Below are positions 1 to 8,967 of a DNA stretch of 64,000 bases, one piece after another (the stretch's first letter is position 1; each line of letters starts with the position of its first letter). The notes under the pieces were generated by a model, which did no database searches, was not told where the DNA came from, and saw nothing but the letters and a program-made list of their open reading frames with translations. The stretch is from positions 1 through 64,000 of the forward strand of contig NZ_JAGOBJ010000009.1 of assembly GCF_017983445.1 (NCBI RefSeq), in the 5' to 3' direction. The position numbers and the translations under genes were made by a program. The stretch comes from Halomonas sp. (GTDB taxonomy: Bacteria; Pseudomonadota; Gammaproteobacteria; Pseudomonadales; Halomonadaceae).

Positions 1-41
1 GTTACACGCGCAATAGCGTCGATGGCTTGGCTAAAGTGCAT

Positions 42-80
42 AAAAAAAGTCCGGTACCAGAGAATCACTGGTACCAGACT
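42..80 (-). terminator. Rho-independent terminator, minus strand
   Basis: A 13-bp stem with one mismatch has arms at 48-60 and 68-80 and a 7-base loop. Read on the minus strand it is followed by a run of seven T (plus positions 42-48). It lies about 90 bases past the lpxH stop and is the natural end of the ppiB-lpxH transcript. Positions 1-41, beyond it, show nothing I can assign. Confidence 0.8.
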
Positions 81-168
81 GTCTCATGATCTGCTAATTG
101 ATGAAAACCTTAACTGACTGGCATTAGATCAAATGATCGGCTTTTTTTATCGCTAGATCATGACCAGG

Positions 169-942
169 CTACGCCACTGGAGGTGTTGTCAGTTCAAACT
201 GGCGCAGGCGCGGCGTGGTATTACGATCTGCCTGTTCAATAACGACATCCCAGCCGTGCTGATTATCCCAATCACCCAGCACAAAGCGCTTGGCAGGCAC
301 ATCTTCGACCGTAAGGTCGTGCACTTTTGGTCGGTGGGTATGGCCATGAATCATGATGGTGATGCCGAAGCGCTCCATCAGCGCCACGACTTCTTTCTGG
401 GTCACATCCATGATTGCCTCAGCCTTGTTGGCATTGGCATCACCCGACTGTGATCGCAAGCTTTTCGCCAGCTCCAGGCGCTGCTCGAACGGCAGGGCCA
501 GTATTTGAGCCTGCCATTCAGGATTGCGCGACTGCTGGCGAAAGGCCATGTAGGCCTCATCCCTGGTGCATAAGCTGTCGCCATGCAGCAGTGCAACCGG
601 CAGGCCTTCCAGCTCCACTTCCTGTACATCCGAGAGAAGCGATGCCTGGCAGGCATTGATAAAGCGATCACCCAACAAGAAATCCCGGTTGCCATGCATC
701 AGGTAAATGGCTGTGCCGTTATCGCTCAGCTGGCGTAAGCGTTGAATAACCTCATGAGCCACTGCGCTCAGCGGGTGCTGAGTATCGAGCAGATCATCGC
801 CAATCCACGCATCAAAAAGATCGCCTAATATATATAGGGCATTGGCTCCTTGAGCAGTTTGGTCCAAATAGCGATAAAACCCCTGATTGATCTCAGGGGT
901 ATCGCTGCTTAGGTGCATATCAGCTACAAGCAGTGTGCGCAT
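169..942 (-). CDS. lpxH: UDP-2,3-diacylglucosamine diphosphatase LpxH
   Basis: Peripheral inner-membrane metallophosphoesterase of lipid A synthesis; it hydrolyses UDP-2,3-diacylglucosamine to lipid X and UMP. The 257-residue protein is slightly longer than the E. coli enzyme. The metal-binding motifs are all visible: D8-x-H10, G40-D41 in GDLFDAW, N85 in GNRD, H120-G-D, and H199/H201/H203 in HGHTHRP. It starts 15 bases after the ppiB stop, so the two are probably co-transcribed, an arrangement common in gammaproteobacteria. The minus-strand terminator at 42-80 follows. No oddity seen; identification is firm. Confidence 0.95.
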   Translation of the reverse strand: MRTLLVADMHLSSDTPEINQGFYRYLDQTAQGANALYILGDLFDAWIGDDLLDTQHPLSAVAHEVIQRLRQLSDNGTAIYLMHGNRDFLLGDRFINACQASLLSDVQEVELEGLPVALLHGDSLCTRDEAYMAFRQQSRNPEWQAQILALPFEQRLELAKSLRSQSGDANANKAEAIMDVTQKEVVALMERFGITIMIHGHTHRPKVHDLTVEDVPAKRFVLGDWDNQHGWDVVIEQADRNTTPRLRQFELTTPPVA

Positions 943-957
943 AAAGCTCCCGAAGGG

Positions 958-1458
958 TTATTCCGCTTCTTTTACATAGGCACGCTCAATGATCACGTCT
1001 TCTGCTGGCACATCGGCGTGCATGCCGCGGCGAGTAGTGCTCACGCCCTTGATAGCGTTAACTACATCCATACCTTCAACCACTTCACCGAAAACAGCGT
1101 AACCCCAACCTTGCAGGCTTTTACCGCTATGGTCCAAAAAGCTGTTGTCACCCACATTGATAAAAAACTGAGCGGTAGCAGAGTTCGGATCCTGGGTGCG
1201 GGCCATGGCCAGCGTGCCAACGGTATTTTTTAAGCCGTTATCCGCTTCATTCTCGATCGGGTCGCGCGTAGGCTTCTGGTTAAAGTCCTGATCAAACCCG
1301 CCGCCTTGGACCATGAATCCGTCGATGACCCGGTGAAACAGTGTGCCATCGTAGAAACCGTCACGGACATACTGCTCAAAGTTAGCCGCTGTTACCGGCG
1401 CTTTTTCATGATTAAGCGCGATGGTGATGTCACCGTGGTTCGTCTGTAATACGATCAT
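958..1458 (-). CDS. ppiB: Peptidyl-prolyl cis-trans isomerase B (cyclophilin)
   Basis: Cytoplasmic cyclophilin-type prolyl isomerase, 166 residues with the start used here. The fold signatures [13 protein letters not shown] and the Q-F-F-I-N segment ([10 protein letters not shown]) are present, and there is no signal peptide, which fits PpiB rather than periplasmic PpiA. I chose the ATG at 1458, giving [10 protein letters not shown], because an AGGA ribosome-binding sequence sits about 8 bases upstream; a TTG six codons earlier is in frame but would overlap that site. It is the first gene of a ppiB-lpxH unit and is divergent from glnS across a 156-base promoter region. Confidence 0.95.
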   Translation of the reverse strand: MIVLQTNHGDITIALNHEKAPVTAANFEQYVRDGFYDGTLFHRVIDGFMVQGGGFDQDFNQKPTRDPIENEADNGLKNTVGTLAMARTQDPNSATAQFFINVGDNSFLDHSGKSLQGWGYAVFGEVVEGMDVVNAIKGVSTTRRGMHADVPAEDVIIERAYVKEAE

Positions 1459-1490
1459 AGATAAATTCCTGTTCAATAAAGGCGTTCGCC

Positions 1491-1521
1491 TTGGCGCTGT
1501 GCATCGGCGTCACGCTATAAT
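1491..1521 (+). promoter_or_regulatory. Candidate sigma-70 promoter for glnS
   Basis: A perfect -10 hexamer TATAAT lies at 1516-1521 and a TTGGCG -35-like hexamer at 1491-1496, with a 19-base spacer, longer than ideal. It is about 93 bases upstream of the glnS ATG. The core is nearly symmetrical (TATTAT on the other strand), so a divergent ppiB promoter could share it. Confidence 0.5.
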
Positions 1522-1614
1522 AGCGGTTTTGCCCTGCACCGCGAAGCGCTAACCCAATTAGCGTAGGTACTGGTTGCCTGGCACGCCATCCACCACGAGG
1601 TTTTCAACACCACC

Positions 1615-3294
1615 ATGACCAACGAGACCACCCCAGCGCCGAACTTCATTCGCAACCAAGTACGCGACGAAATCGAGGGCGGCCAGGTCACAAAAATCGT
1701 GACACGTTTCCCCCCTGAGCCCAACGGCTTTCTGCACATCGGTCATGCAAAGTCGATCTGCTTGAACTTCGGGCTGGCGGAGCAAATGGGTGGTGACTGT
1801 CATCTGCGTTTTGACGACACCAACCCCGCAAAAGAAGAACAGGCGTATATCGATGCCATTAAAGAGGATGTCAGCTGGTTAGGCTTTAACTGGGCAGGCC
1901 CGGTTCGCTTTGCCTCAGACTACTTTGATCAGCTTTACGCCTGGGCGCAGCATCTGATTCGCGAAGATAAGGCCTATGTCGATGACCTTTCACCCGATGA
2001 GATTCGTGAGTATCGCGGCACGTTAACGGCGCCCGGTAAGCCAAGCCCTTACCGCGAACGCAACGTTGAGGAAAACCTGGATCTGCTGGAGCGTATGCGC
2101 GCCGGTGAATTTGGCGAAAGCGAGAAAGTTTTGCGCGCCAAAATCGATATGGCATCGCCCAACATCAACCTGCGCGATCCGATCCTGTATCGCATTCGTC
2201 ATGCAAGCCACCACCAGACGGGCGATAAATGGAAGATCTATCCTTCCTATGATTTTACCCATGGCCAGTCGGATGCGATCGAAGGGATTACCCACTCGAT
2301 TTGTACTCTCGAGTTTGAAGATCACCGTCCCCTGTATGAGTGGTTCCTTAACAATCTGCCGGTGCCTGCAAAACCGCGCCAGATCGAGTTTGCACGCCTG
2401 AATCTTGATTACACGCTGACCTCCAAGCGCAAATTGAAGCTGTTGGTTGACGAGCAGATTGTGGACGGCTGGGATGATCCGCGGATGCCGACGATTTCCG
2501 GTATGCGCCGCCGTGGTTATACCGCTGCCTCTATTCGTAAATTCTGCGAAATGATCGGGGTAACCCGCGCTGATGGTGGGCTGGTGGATATTGCCATGCT
2601 GACGCACGCCATTCGCTCGGATCTTGAAGATAACGCGCCGCGTGCCATGTGCGTATTGAAGCCGCTTAAAGTGGTCCTAACCAACGTGGCTGAAGGTCAT
2701 GAAGAGGTGTACGAAGTGCCGGGCCACCCCGCGCGTGACGATATGCCGATGCGCAAAGTGCCGTTTAGTCGAGAGCTTTACATCGACCAGGACGACTTTA
2801 TGGAAGATGCGCCCAAGAAGTTCTTTCGATTGGCACCGGGTAAAGAAGTCCGCCTACGCAATAGCTATGTCATCCGTTGTGATGATGTGATTAAAGACGC
2901 GGCGGGCGAGATCACTGAGCTTCACTGTTCAGTTGATTTTGATACGTTAGGTAAAAACCCGGAAGGGCGTAAGGTCAAAGGTGTCATTCACTGGGTGAGT
3001 GCGTCTCACGGCGTTCCCATGGAAGTACGCCTGTATGACAACCTGTTTATGGTAGAGCAGCCTGACCGTGATAAAGACGTCGATTTCCTGGAACACCTGA
3101 ATCCAGAATCGCTCAGCGTATGCCAGGCGATTGGTGAACCGAGCCTTGCCGAGGCGGCGCCAGAGGGACGTTTCCAGTTTGAGCGGGTAGGCTATTTCTG
3201 TGCTGATCGCCACCTGTCCAAACCGGGTCAGCTGGTGTTTAACCGTACCGTAGGATTAAAAGATAGCTGGGCGAAAATCAAACAGAAAGGCTAA
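1615..3294 (+). CDS. glnS: Glutaminyl-tRNA synthetase
   Basis: Class I aminoacyl-tRNA synthetase that charges tRNA-Gln with glutamine in the cytoplasm. The 559-residue length matches the bacterial family. The HIGH signature is at residues 41-44 (FLHIGHAKS), following PPEPNG. The second signature is the GlnRS-type variant in [11 protein letters not shown], and the C-terminal half carries the beta-barrel anticodon-binding domains. The ATG at 1615 gives the usual short polar N-terminus before the catalytic domain. cysS begins 11 bases after the stop, so the two synthetase genes probably form one transcript. Confidence 0.97.
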   Translation: MTNETTPAPNFIRNQVRDEIEGGQVTKIVTRFPPEPNGFLHIGHAKSICLNFGLAEQMGGDCHLRFDDTNPAKEEQAYIDAIKEDVSWLGFNWAGPVRFASDYFDQLYAWAQHLIREDKAYVDDLSPDEIREYRGTLTAPGKPSPYRERNVEENLDLLERMRAGEFGESEKVLRAKIDMASPNINLRDPILYRIRHASHHQTGDKWKIYPSYDFTHGQSDAIEGITHSICTLEFEDHRPLYEWFLNNLPVPAKPRQIEFARLNLDYTLTSKRKLKLLVDEQIVDGWDDPRMPTISGMRRRGYTAASIRKFCEMIGVTRADGGLVDIAMLTHAIRSDLEDNAPRAMCVLKPLKVVLTNVAEGHEEVYEVPGHPARDDMPMRKVPFSRELYIDQDDFMEDAPKKFFRLAPGKEVRLRNSYVIRCDDVIKDAAGEITELHCSVDFDTLGKNPEGRKVKGVIHWVSASHGVPMEVRLYDNLFMVEQPDRDKDVDFLEHLNPESLSVCQAIGEPSLAEAAPEGRFQFERVGYFCADRHLSKPGQLVFNRTVGLKDSWAKIKQKG

Positions 3295-3305
3295 GGAATA
3301 GTCAT

Positions 3306-4709
3306 ATGCAAATTTACAATACGCTGACGCGTCGCAAAGAAACATTTACGCCGCTGGTCGCGGGTAAAGTGAGCATGTATGTCTGCGGCATGACGGTGTA
3401 TGACTATTGTCACCTTGGCCATGCGCGCGTCATGGTCGCGTTTGACGTCATTACCCGCTATCTACGCTATCGGGACTACGATGTTACCTACGTACGTAAC
3501 ATCACCGATATCGACGATAAGATCCTCAAGCGTGCCGAGGAAAATGGAGAAAGCATTACCGCACTCACGGAACGCATGATTGACGCCATGCATGAAGATG
3601 AAGCGCGGCTGAATGTGCTGCCTCCCAGCCATGAGCCCCGGGCAACGGGGCATATTGGCGATATCGTCGCGATGATCGAAACGCTAATTGCTAAAGGTTT
3701 CGCCTACCCCGCTGACAACGGCGATGTGTACTACCGGGTGCGTAAATTTACCGATTACGGCAAGCTCAATAACCGCCAGCTCGATGACATGCGCTCAGGC
3801 GCACGGGTGGATGTGGATATTCATAAAGAAGATCCGCTCGATTTTGTACTCTGGAAAGCCGCAAAGCCGGGTGAGGCGCACTGGCCGTCCCCTTGGGGCA
3901 ATGGCCGTCCTGGCTGGCATATTGAGTGTTCCGCCATGTCGACCTGCTGCCTGGGCGATACGTTTGATATTCATGGCGGCGGGCCTGACTTGACCTTTCC
4001 CCATCATGAAAACGAAATTGCCCAATCGGAAGCCGCAACGGGTAAAACCTACGTCAATACCTGGATGCATGCGGGTGCCGTTCGCGTTAATCAGGAAAAG
4101 ATGTCGAAATCCCTGGGCAACTTTTTCACTATTCGCGATGTACTGATGGAGCACGACCCAGAAGTGGTGCGCTATCTGTTAGTGGCCAGCCACTACCGGA
4201 GCGCGATCAACTACTCGATCGATTCGCTGCATGAAGCCAGAAAGTCGTTAACGCGTCTTTACACCGCGCTGGAAGGCGTGGAGAGCGATAGCCAGGATGC
4301 TCAGGCCGGCACTACCAGTAACTATCGTGAGCGCTTTACGGCCGTGATGGATGACGATTTCAATACGCCTGAAGCGCTTGCCGTGCTCTTTGACCTGGCT
4401 CGGGATTTAAATCGCGCCAAGAGCGAAGCGTCTGAAAAAGCCCCTCCGCTGGCCGCCGAGCTTAAACAACTCGCCAGTCTGTTGGGCCTTCTTCAGCAGT
4501 CACCTCAAGCGTTTTTAAAAGGCACGCAGTCGCAATCCGCTGCGTTAAGCGAAACGGCAATTGAAGAAAAGATCGCACAGCGGCAAGCGGCGAAAGCGGG
4601 CAAGAATTTTGCCCAGGCGGATGCCATTCGTGACGAGCTGGCCTCGTTAGGAATTATTCTGAAAGATTCCCGGGAAGGAACCACCTGGGTGATTGAATCG
4701 CCGCAATAG
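3306..4709 (+). CDS. cysS: Cysteinyl-tRNA synthetase
   Basis: Class I synthetase, 467 residues, charging tRNA-Cys. The zinc ligand Cys27 sits in VCGMTVYD. The HIGH-type motif is CHLGHA (residues 35-40). Further zinc ligands are in WHIECSAMS and the PHHENE segment, and KMSKSLGN is near residue 267. The C-terminal 150 residues form the helical anticodon-binding region. It follows glnS closely and shares its transcript. A hairpin without a T tract follows at 4720-4747. Confidence 0.97.
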   Translation: MQIYNTLTRRKETFTPLVAGKVSMYVCGMTVYDYCHLGHARVMVAFDVITRYLRYRDYDVTYVRNITDIDDKILKRAEENGESITALTERMIDAMHEDEARLNVLPPSHEPRATGHIGDIVAMIETLIAKGFAYPADNGDVYYRVRKFTDYGKLNNRQLDDMRSGARVDVDIHKEDPLDFVLWKAAKPGEAHWPSPWGNGRPGWHIECSAMSTCCLGDTFDIHGGGPDLTFPHHENEIAQSEAATGKTYVNTWMHAGAVRVNQEKMSKSLGNFFTIRDVLMEHDPEVVRYLLVASHYRSAINYSIDSLHEARKSLTRLYTALEGVESDSQDAQAGTTSNYRERFTAVMDDDFNTPEALAVLFDLARDLNRAKSEASEKAPPLAAELKQLASLLGLLQQSPQAFLKGTQSQSAALSETAIEEKIAQRQAAKAGKNFAQADAIRDELASLGIILKDSREGTTWVIESPQ

Positions 4710-4719
4710 GTATATGTAG

Positions 4720-4747
4720 GCCAGACGCCGCTATCGCGACGTCTGGC
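4720..4747 (+). terminator. Hairpin after cysS, possible weak terminator
   Basis: Perfect 8-bp arms (4720-4727 and 4740-4747) enclose a 12-base loop, 10 bases past the cysS stop. No T tract follows, so it is not a classical intrinsic terminator; it could stabilise the cysS 3' end or act with Rho. Confidence 0.4.
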
Positions 4748-4771
4748 ATCCGAGCAAATGCCTCTTATACT
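4743..4771 (+). promoter_or_regulatory. Candidate promoter for osmF operon
   Basis: TATACT at 4766-4771 and CTGGCA at 4743-4748 are separated by 17 bases, a plausible sigma-70/sigma-S type promoter. The -35 element overlaps the right arm of the preceding hairpin. The E. coli osmF operon is RpoS-dependent; whether that applies here is unknown. Confidence 0.4.
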
Positions 4772-4813
4772 GGGGTTTATAAATATACAACCTGTAAATG
4801 CCAGGCCATGTAT

Positions 4814-4839
4814 GCAAACTGGCGCGAACGTCAGTTTGC
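4814..4839 (+). promoter_or_regulatory. Strong hairpin in the osmF leader
   Basis: An 11-bp stem (one G-T pair) with arms 4814-4824 and 4829-4839 and a CGAA tetraloop lies 58 bases upstream of the osmF start codon, downstream of the candidate promoter. It is not followed by T residues, so it is more likely an mRNA structure or protein-binding site than a terminator. Confidence 0.5.
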
Positions 4840-4896
4840 CTATAACGCTCAGCAATGATTCCCTTTAATAAAGACGTCTACTAAAGGATTGCCAAG

Positions 4897-5808
4897 ATGC
4901 GCTTTACAATGAAACCTTTGCTATTGATGACCAGCCTCTCGCTGGTAGCGCTTGCCCAAGCGAGTGCGAACGACCCCGTCGTGGTGTCTTCCAAGATCGA
5001 TACAGAAGGCGCCGTGCTAGGTGAGCTGATCATTCAGACGCTGGAACGTAATGGTATCGCCACTGAAAATCGTCTACAGCTGGGAGCAACCAATGTTGTG
5101 CGTACCGCGCTTACTACCGGGGAAATAGATATTTACCCCGAATATACCGGTAACGGCGCATTCTTTTTTGACATGGCGGATAGCGATGTATGGAAAGATT
5201 CCGAGCAGGCTTACCAAACCGTACGTGAGAAGGATGCTCAGAACGGACTGGTATGGTTAACGCCGGCGAGCGCCAATAACACCTGGGCAATGAGCATTCG
5301 TGAAGATGTGGCCAGCGAACATGATTTAACAACACTTGAAGATCTTGCCGCCTATATTGCCGAGGGAGGCGATTTCAAATTCGCGGCCAGCGCTGAGTTT
5401 GTTGAGTCAGCCCAAGCGCTTCCAGCGTTTCAGGAAGCCTATGGTTTTGAACTGACAGCGGATCAGCTGCTGGTACTTTCAGGTGGCAATACCGCCGCCA
5501 CAATGCGCGCCGCCGCACAGCAGACCAGCGGTGTTAATGGCGCCATGACCTATGGGACGGACGGTGGGTTAAGCGCTCTGGGCCTGGTGGTTCTAGAGGA
5601 TACCCAAGGCGTTCAGCCTGTATATCAACCGGCGCCAGTCGTGCGTGAAAGCGTTCTGGAAGCCTACCCGAATATCGAGCCGCTGCTTGAAGAGGTTTTT
5701 TCAACGCTTGATGAAGTAACGCTGCAAGAGCTTAACGCCAACGTCGCCGTCAATGGCCTATCGGCGGATCAAGTTGCTAACGACTATCTCGACAGTCTGG
5801 ATAACTAA
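4897..5808 (+). CDS. osmF: Osmoprotectant ABC transporter, periplasmic binding protein (OsmF/YehZ type)
   Basis: Periplasmic solute-binding protein of the betaine/choline/proline family (OpuAC-like), 303 residues. An N-terminal signal peptide of about 24 residues ends near AQASA. The ligand-binding fold is recognisable in VVVSSKIDTEGAVLGELI, the GEIDIYPEYTG segment and NGAMTYGTDGG. The start at 4897 follows an AAAGGA ribosome-binding site; a second ATG four codons in is possible. The gene order osmF-permease-ATPase-permease is that of E. coli osmF-yehYXW. The ligand cannot be read from sequence; E. coli OsmF handles glycine betaine with low affinity. Confidence 0.9.
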   Translation: MRFTMKPLLLMTSLSLVALAQASANDPVVVSSKIDTEGAVLGELIIQTLERNGIATENRLQLGATNVVRTALTTGEIDIYPEYTGNGAFFFDMADSDVWKDSEQAYQTVREKDAQNGLVWLTPASANNTWAMSIREDVASEHDLTTLEDLAAYIAEGGDFKFAASAEFVESAQALPAFQEAYGFELTADQLLVLSGGNTAATMRAAAQQTSGVNGAMTYGTDGGLSALGLVVLEDTQGVQPVYQPAPVVRESVLEAYPNIEPLLEEVFSTLDEVTLQELNANVAVNGLSADQVANDYLDSLDN

Positions 5809-5811
5809 TTA

Positions 5812-7008
5812 ATGTCGCTTTTGGATGCGCTACCCACGCCCAGGCTAGGGCGTGGCAAGCACCTTAATGCTGTTTTAGTCAGTTTAAGCGTAGTGATGCT
5901 TGCGGCAGTTTGGGGGTTGGACGCGGTAAGCGTTGCGGCAAATCGAATTGTCCAGTCGACAGGCGTTAGCGCAATGGATGCCATTGGCTGGCCTGGGGCT
6001 TTGCTGGCATCGCTATTAATTATTGCGGTGGGCGGGCTTGCCTATCAACCCAGTCGCACTAATTACTGGGCGGCGCTTGGGGTGGCGGTGTTAATTCTGG
6101 CGCTGATGCCGTTTGGGTTAATGGTTGCTGGCCACTTTTTGATAGACCCAGATTTTCCTCAAGCAAGGTTAGGCATCGGGGCAGGCTACTGGGTTTTATT
6201 GTTTATCCTGCTGCTATGCCTGATTGAGCTGCGCTTAAGGCTCGCCTTGAAACGCTTTTGGCCGATCATGATCTTGTCGGGCATAGGACTGATCTGGTGG
6301 CTTTGCGCATTTTTTTGGTTAAGCGATCTGGCGTTGGTTCAAGAATTCAGAGCGCGTGATCGACAGTTTATCCAGGCAGCTTTAGAGCACATTCTACTGG
6401 TAAGCGTGGCGGTCAGCATTAGCATCGTTTTGGGCACACTCCTGGCTTTGCTGATGCGGCGCTTTGTAAAGCTGCAAAAGAGTGCTTTTACAGTACTCAA
6501 CTTTCTACAAACCATTCCTAGCCTGGCACTGTTTGGGCTTTTACTGGCGCCTCTAGCCTGGCTAGCCGCTAACGTACCTGTCCTGGCCCAGTTAGGGGTC
6601 AGTGGTATTGGTAATACGCCGGCGTTAATTGCGCTGGTGGCCTATAGCCTATTGCCCATGGTGCGCAATACCTACATTGCGCTTGAAGAAGTCAGCCCTG
6701 ATACGCTGGAAGCCGCCAGTGCCATGGGCATGCGCGCCAGCCAGCGGTTCTGGCAGGTGCGCTTACCCTTGGCACTCCCGATAATGCTTGAGGGGGTACG
6801 TATTACCACTGTCCAAGCCATTGGACTGACAGCGGTGGCTGCGTTAATCGGCGCCGGGGGGCTAGGAACGTTTATATTTCAAGGGCTCGGCCAAGCTGCT
6901 ATGGACATGGTGCTGCTTGGCGCACTGCCTATTTTGATACTGGCTCTAGTGGTGGATGCGGGGCTGGGTGCCTTAGCTGAAGTGCTGCGCCCAGGAGGTG
7001 TTCGATGA
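5812..7008 (+). CDS. yehY: Osmoprotectant ABC transporter permease (YehY type)
   Basis: Inner-membrane permease of 398 residues, close to the length of E. coli YehY. An N-terminal half of four to five hydrophobic segments absent from short permeases is followed by a standard binding-protein-dependent transport domain. Its EAA loop is visible as LEAASAMGMRASQRFWQVRLP, preceded by LPMVRNTYIALEEVSP. It starts three bases after the osmF stop and overlaps the ATPase gene by 4 bases (ATGA), indicating translational coupling. It should pair with the second permease encoded at 7960-8766. Confidence 0.9.
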   Translation: MSLLDALPTPRLGRGKHLNAVLVSLSVVMLAAVWGLDAVSVAANRIVQSTGVSAMDAIGWPGALLASLLIIAVGGLAYQPSRTNYWAALGVAVLILALMPFGLMVAGHFLIDPDFPQARLGIGAGYWVLLFILLLCLIELRLRLALKRFWPIMILSGIGLIWWLCAFFWLSDLALVQEFRARDRQFIQAALEHILLVSVAVSISIVLGTLLALLMRRFVKLQKSAFTVLNFLQTIPSLALFGLLLAPLAWLAANVPVLAQLGVSGIGNTPALIALVAYSLLPMVRNTYIALEEVSPDTLEAASAMGMRASQRFWQVRLPLALPIMLEGVRITTVQAIGLTAVAALIGAGGLGTFIFQGLGQAAMDMVLLGALPILILALVVDAGLGALAEVLRPGGVR

Positions 7009-7970
7009 TTGAGCTATCAAAAGTCACCAAACGCTTTGGCGATGAAACGGCGGTCAATGCGATTGATTTGAAGGTCGCCAAAGGCAAGTTTTGTGCGCTG
7101 GTAGGCACGTCGGGCTGCGGTAAATCAACCACGCTGCGTATGATCAATCGCCTGATCGAGCGTAGCGATGGCGATATTATTCTTGATGGCCAAGCCATTG
7201 AAGCTTACGACCCGGTCAAGCTGCGTCGCCGGATTGGCTATGTGATACAAAGCACCGGCTTATTTCCGCATTGGACGGTCGCGCGCAATATCGGCCTGGT
7301 TCCCCGGCTACTCAAATGGTCGGCTGAAGATATTCAGGCACGCGTGAAAGAGCTGATGGAGTTACTTGGCTTACCCGTTGAGGAGTTTGCCCACAAGTAT
7401 CCACACCAGCTTTCCGGCGGACAGGCGCAGCGCGTGGGAGTGGCACGGGCCCTGGCAGCGGATCCAGATATTTTACTGATGGACGAGCCCTTTGGAGCGC
7501 TGGACCCGATTACCCGCATCAAACTGCAGGATGAACTGACAAGCCTTCAGGCTCGCCTGCATAAAACGGTGGTATTTGTTACTCACGATATGGATGAGGC
7601 GCTAAAACTTGCCGATCATCTGGTAGTGATGCGCGACGGCTTGATCGTGCAGCAGGGCACACCGCTGGCGCTTTTGCAGCATCCCAAAGATCCCTTTGTT
7701 GAGTCACTTCTAGGCGGGCTTGAGCGCGGTTTGAAGCAGGCGGCGTTGGCGCGTGTCAAAGACCATATGTCGTCTCTGGGCCCCACCTTGCCTTCGCAGT
7801 ATCGTATTCCCGCAGACTTCTCTCTACGCCAGGCATTGTCGATGATGTTGCGTGATCATACTGACCGCCTTGCCGTTGTCGATCAACACGATGTGCCCAT
7901 TGGCGAACTGTCGCTGCGCAAAATCGTTAAAGAGTCCCAGCTGGAAAAAGGAAGTATGCGTGAAGCCTAG
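7005..7970 (+). CDS. yehX: Osmoprotectant ABC transporter ATP-binding protein (YehX type)
   Basis: ATPase subunit of the osmoprotectant importer, 321 residues. Walker A is GTSGCGKST near residue 36, the Q loop lies in IGYVIQSTGLFPH, the signature is LSGGQAQRVGVARAL and Walker B is ILLMDEPFGALDP. After the nucleotide-binding domain, the C-terminal stretch from about residue 265 (SLRQALSMMLRDHTDRLAVV) resembles a partial CBS domain, as in betaine-transport ATPases that sense ionic strength. It overlaps yehY by 4 bases and yehW by 11 bases. Confidence 0.92.
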   Translation: MIELSKVTKRFGDETAVNAIDLKVAKGKFCALVGTSGCGKSTTLRMINRLIERSDGDIILDGQAIEAYDPVKLRRRIGYVIQSTGLFPHWTVARNIGLVPRLLKWSAEDIQARVKELMELLGLPVEEFAHKYPHQLSGGQAQRVGVARALAADPDILLMDEPFGALDPITRIKLQDELTSLQARLHKTVVFVTHDMDEALKLADHLVVMRDGLIVQQGTPLALLQHPKDPFVESLLGGLERGLKQAALARVKDHMSSLGPTLPSQYRIPADFSLRQALSMMLRDHTDRLAVVDQHDVPIGELSLRKIVKESQLEKGSMREA

Positions 7971-8766
7971 TGTGAAACGGTCTGACCGCCTGTCAGCACA
8001 ACTTCCCAGCAATCGCTTATGGATGCAACCGCTACTTTGGGGCGTATTGCTGGCGGTCTGTGTGTTCGGTATTCCCTATGCAGAAGGGCTTTTTCGGTGG
8101 TTTGAGCCTGATACCCGCCAGGTTATCTATCAGCGCGCGCATTTCTACGACCTCCTGGGGCGTCATCTGTTAGTGGTGGGGGTGGCAGCGATTGTCACTA
8201 TCAGCCTTGGCGTTGGCGCAGGCATCGCGGTGACGCGTAAAAAAGGCCAGGATTTTTTACCCCTGGTATCGCAGATCGCATCGCTTGGGCAAACGTTTCC
8301 ACCGGTAGCGGTACTGGCGCTGGCTGTACCGGTGCTTGGGTTTGGTACGTTGCCTATTATCATGGCGTTAATGTTGTATGGCCTGTTGCCGATTGTCCGC
8401 AATACGCTCACAGGCCTTCAGGATGTGGACGCCGATATGAAAACGGCTGCCCATGCCATGGGCATGACGCCGTTACAAACGCTTTATCAGGTAGAACTTC
8501 CGCTAGCCGCGCCGGTTATTCTGGCCGGTATTCGTACATCGGTTACGATCAATATTGCCACCGCCGCTTTGGGGGCAACGGTTGGGGCCAGCAACTTGGG
8601 TGATCCAATTATTGCGGGCATCATCAATGGCAATATGGCGTATGTTATTCAGGGCGCGTTACTGATTGCGCTGCTGGCCCTGACGATCGATAGTCTGTTT
8701 GATGCCGTGCAAAGCAAAATACGTCTGCATTTGTCGTCTTCCACAGGGGCATTAGCCAGTCATTAA
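7960..8766 (+). CDS. yehW: Osmoprotectant ABC transporter permease (YehW type)
   Basis: Second inner-membrane permease, 268 residues. I placed the start at the GTG at 7960 because AAGGAAG (7948-7954) lies just upstream; the reading frame is open further back, but that stretch lies inside the ATPase gene and translates to an unlikely basic, Cys-containing leader. The protein has about six membrane segments and the EAA loop MKTAAHAMGMTPLQTLYQVELP. It overlaps yehX by 11 bases. It is the last gene of the osmF operon; no clear terminator follows in the 201-base gap to the bkd genes, where I see no convincing signal. Confidence 0.9.
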   Translation: MKPSVKRSDRLSAQLPSNRLWMQPLLWGVLLAVCVFGIPYAEGLFRWFEPDTRQVIYQRAHFYDLLGRHLLVVGVAAIVTISLGVGAGIAVTRKKGQDFLPLVSQIASLGQTFPPVAVLALAVPVLGFGTLPIIMALMLYGLLPIVRNTLTGLQDVDADMKTAAHAMGMTPLQTLYQVELPLAAPVILAGIRTSVTINIATAALGATVGASNLGDPIIAGIINGNMAYVIQGALLIALLALTIDSLFDAVQSKIRLHLSSSTGALASH

Positions 8767-8967
8767 ACGCGTTGAGCTTCGGCTTTCCTGAACCGCCTCA
8801 TCTCAAAACGTACATTCGTGTGTCTCTTCGTCTTAAGTTGTATCCCTTATTGCCTTGTGCTGCGTTACTGTCGCAGTAGTTGCGTTGACTTAAACCAGAT
8901 AAATCCACTGGCATAAAAGGTCATCACCAACAACACTGCCTTCAAAAGGGGCAAAACAAGGACAATA

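Noticed and set aside
1-41. Possible end of another gene at the window start
   Set aside because: Frames on both strands run into the terminator at 42-80 or stop quickly, and no family sequence is visible.
121-150. Second terminator-like element (GATC inverted repeat followed by a T run) on the plus strand
   Set aside because: The stem is only about 4 bp and no plus-strand gene ends upstream in the window.
2023-2607. 194-codon minus-strand frame inside glnS
   Set aside because: It lies wholly opposite a conserved synthetase gene and has no ribosome-binding site or recognisable protein features.
8767-8967. Sigma-54 or sigma-70 promoter for the bkd operon
   Set aside because: TTGACT at 8885-8890 has no -10 at acceptable spacing, and no TGGC-N9-TTGC element fits, so no promoter is claimed.
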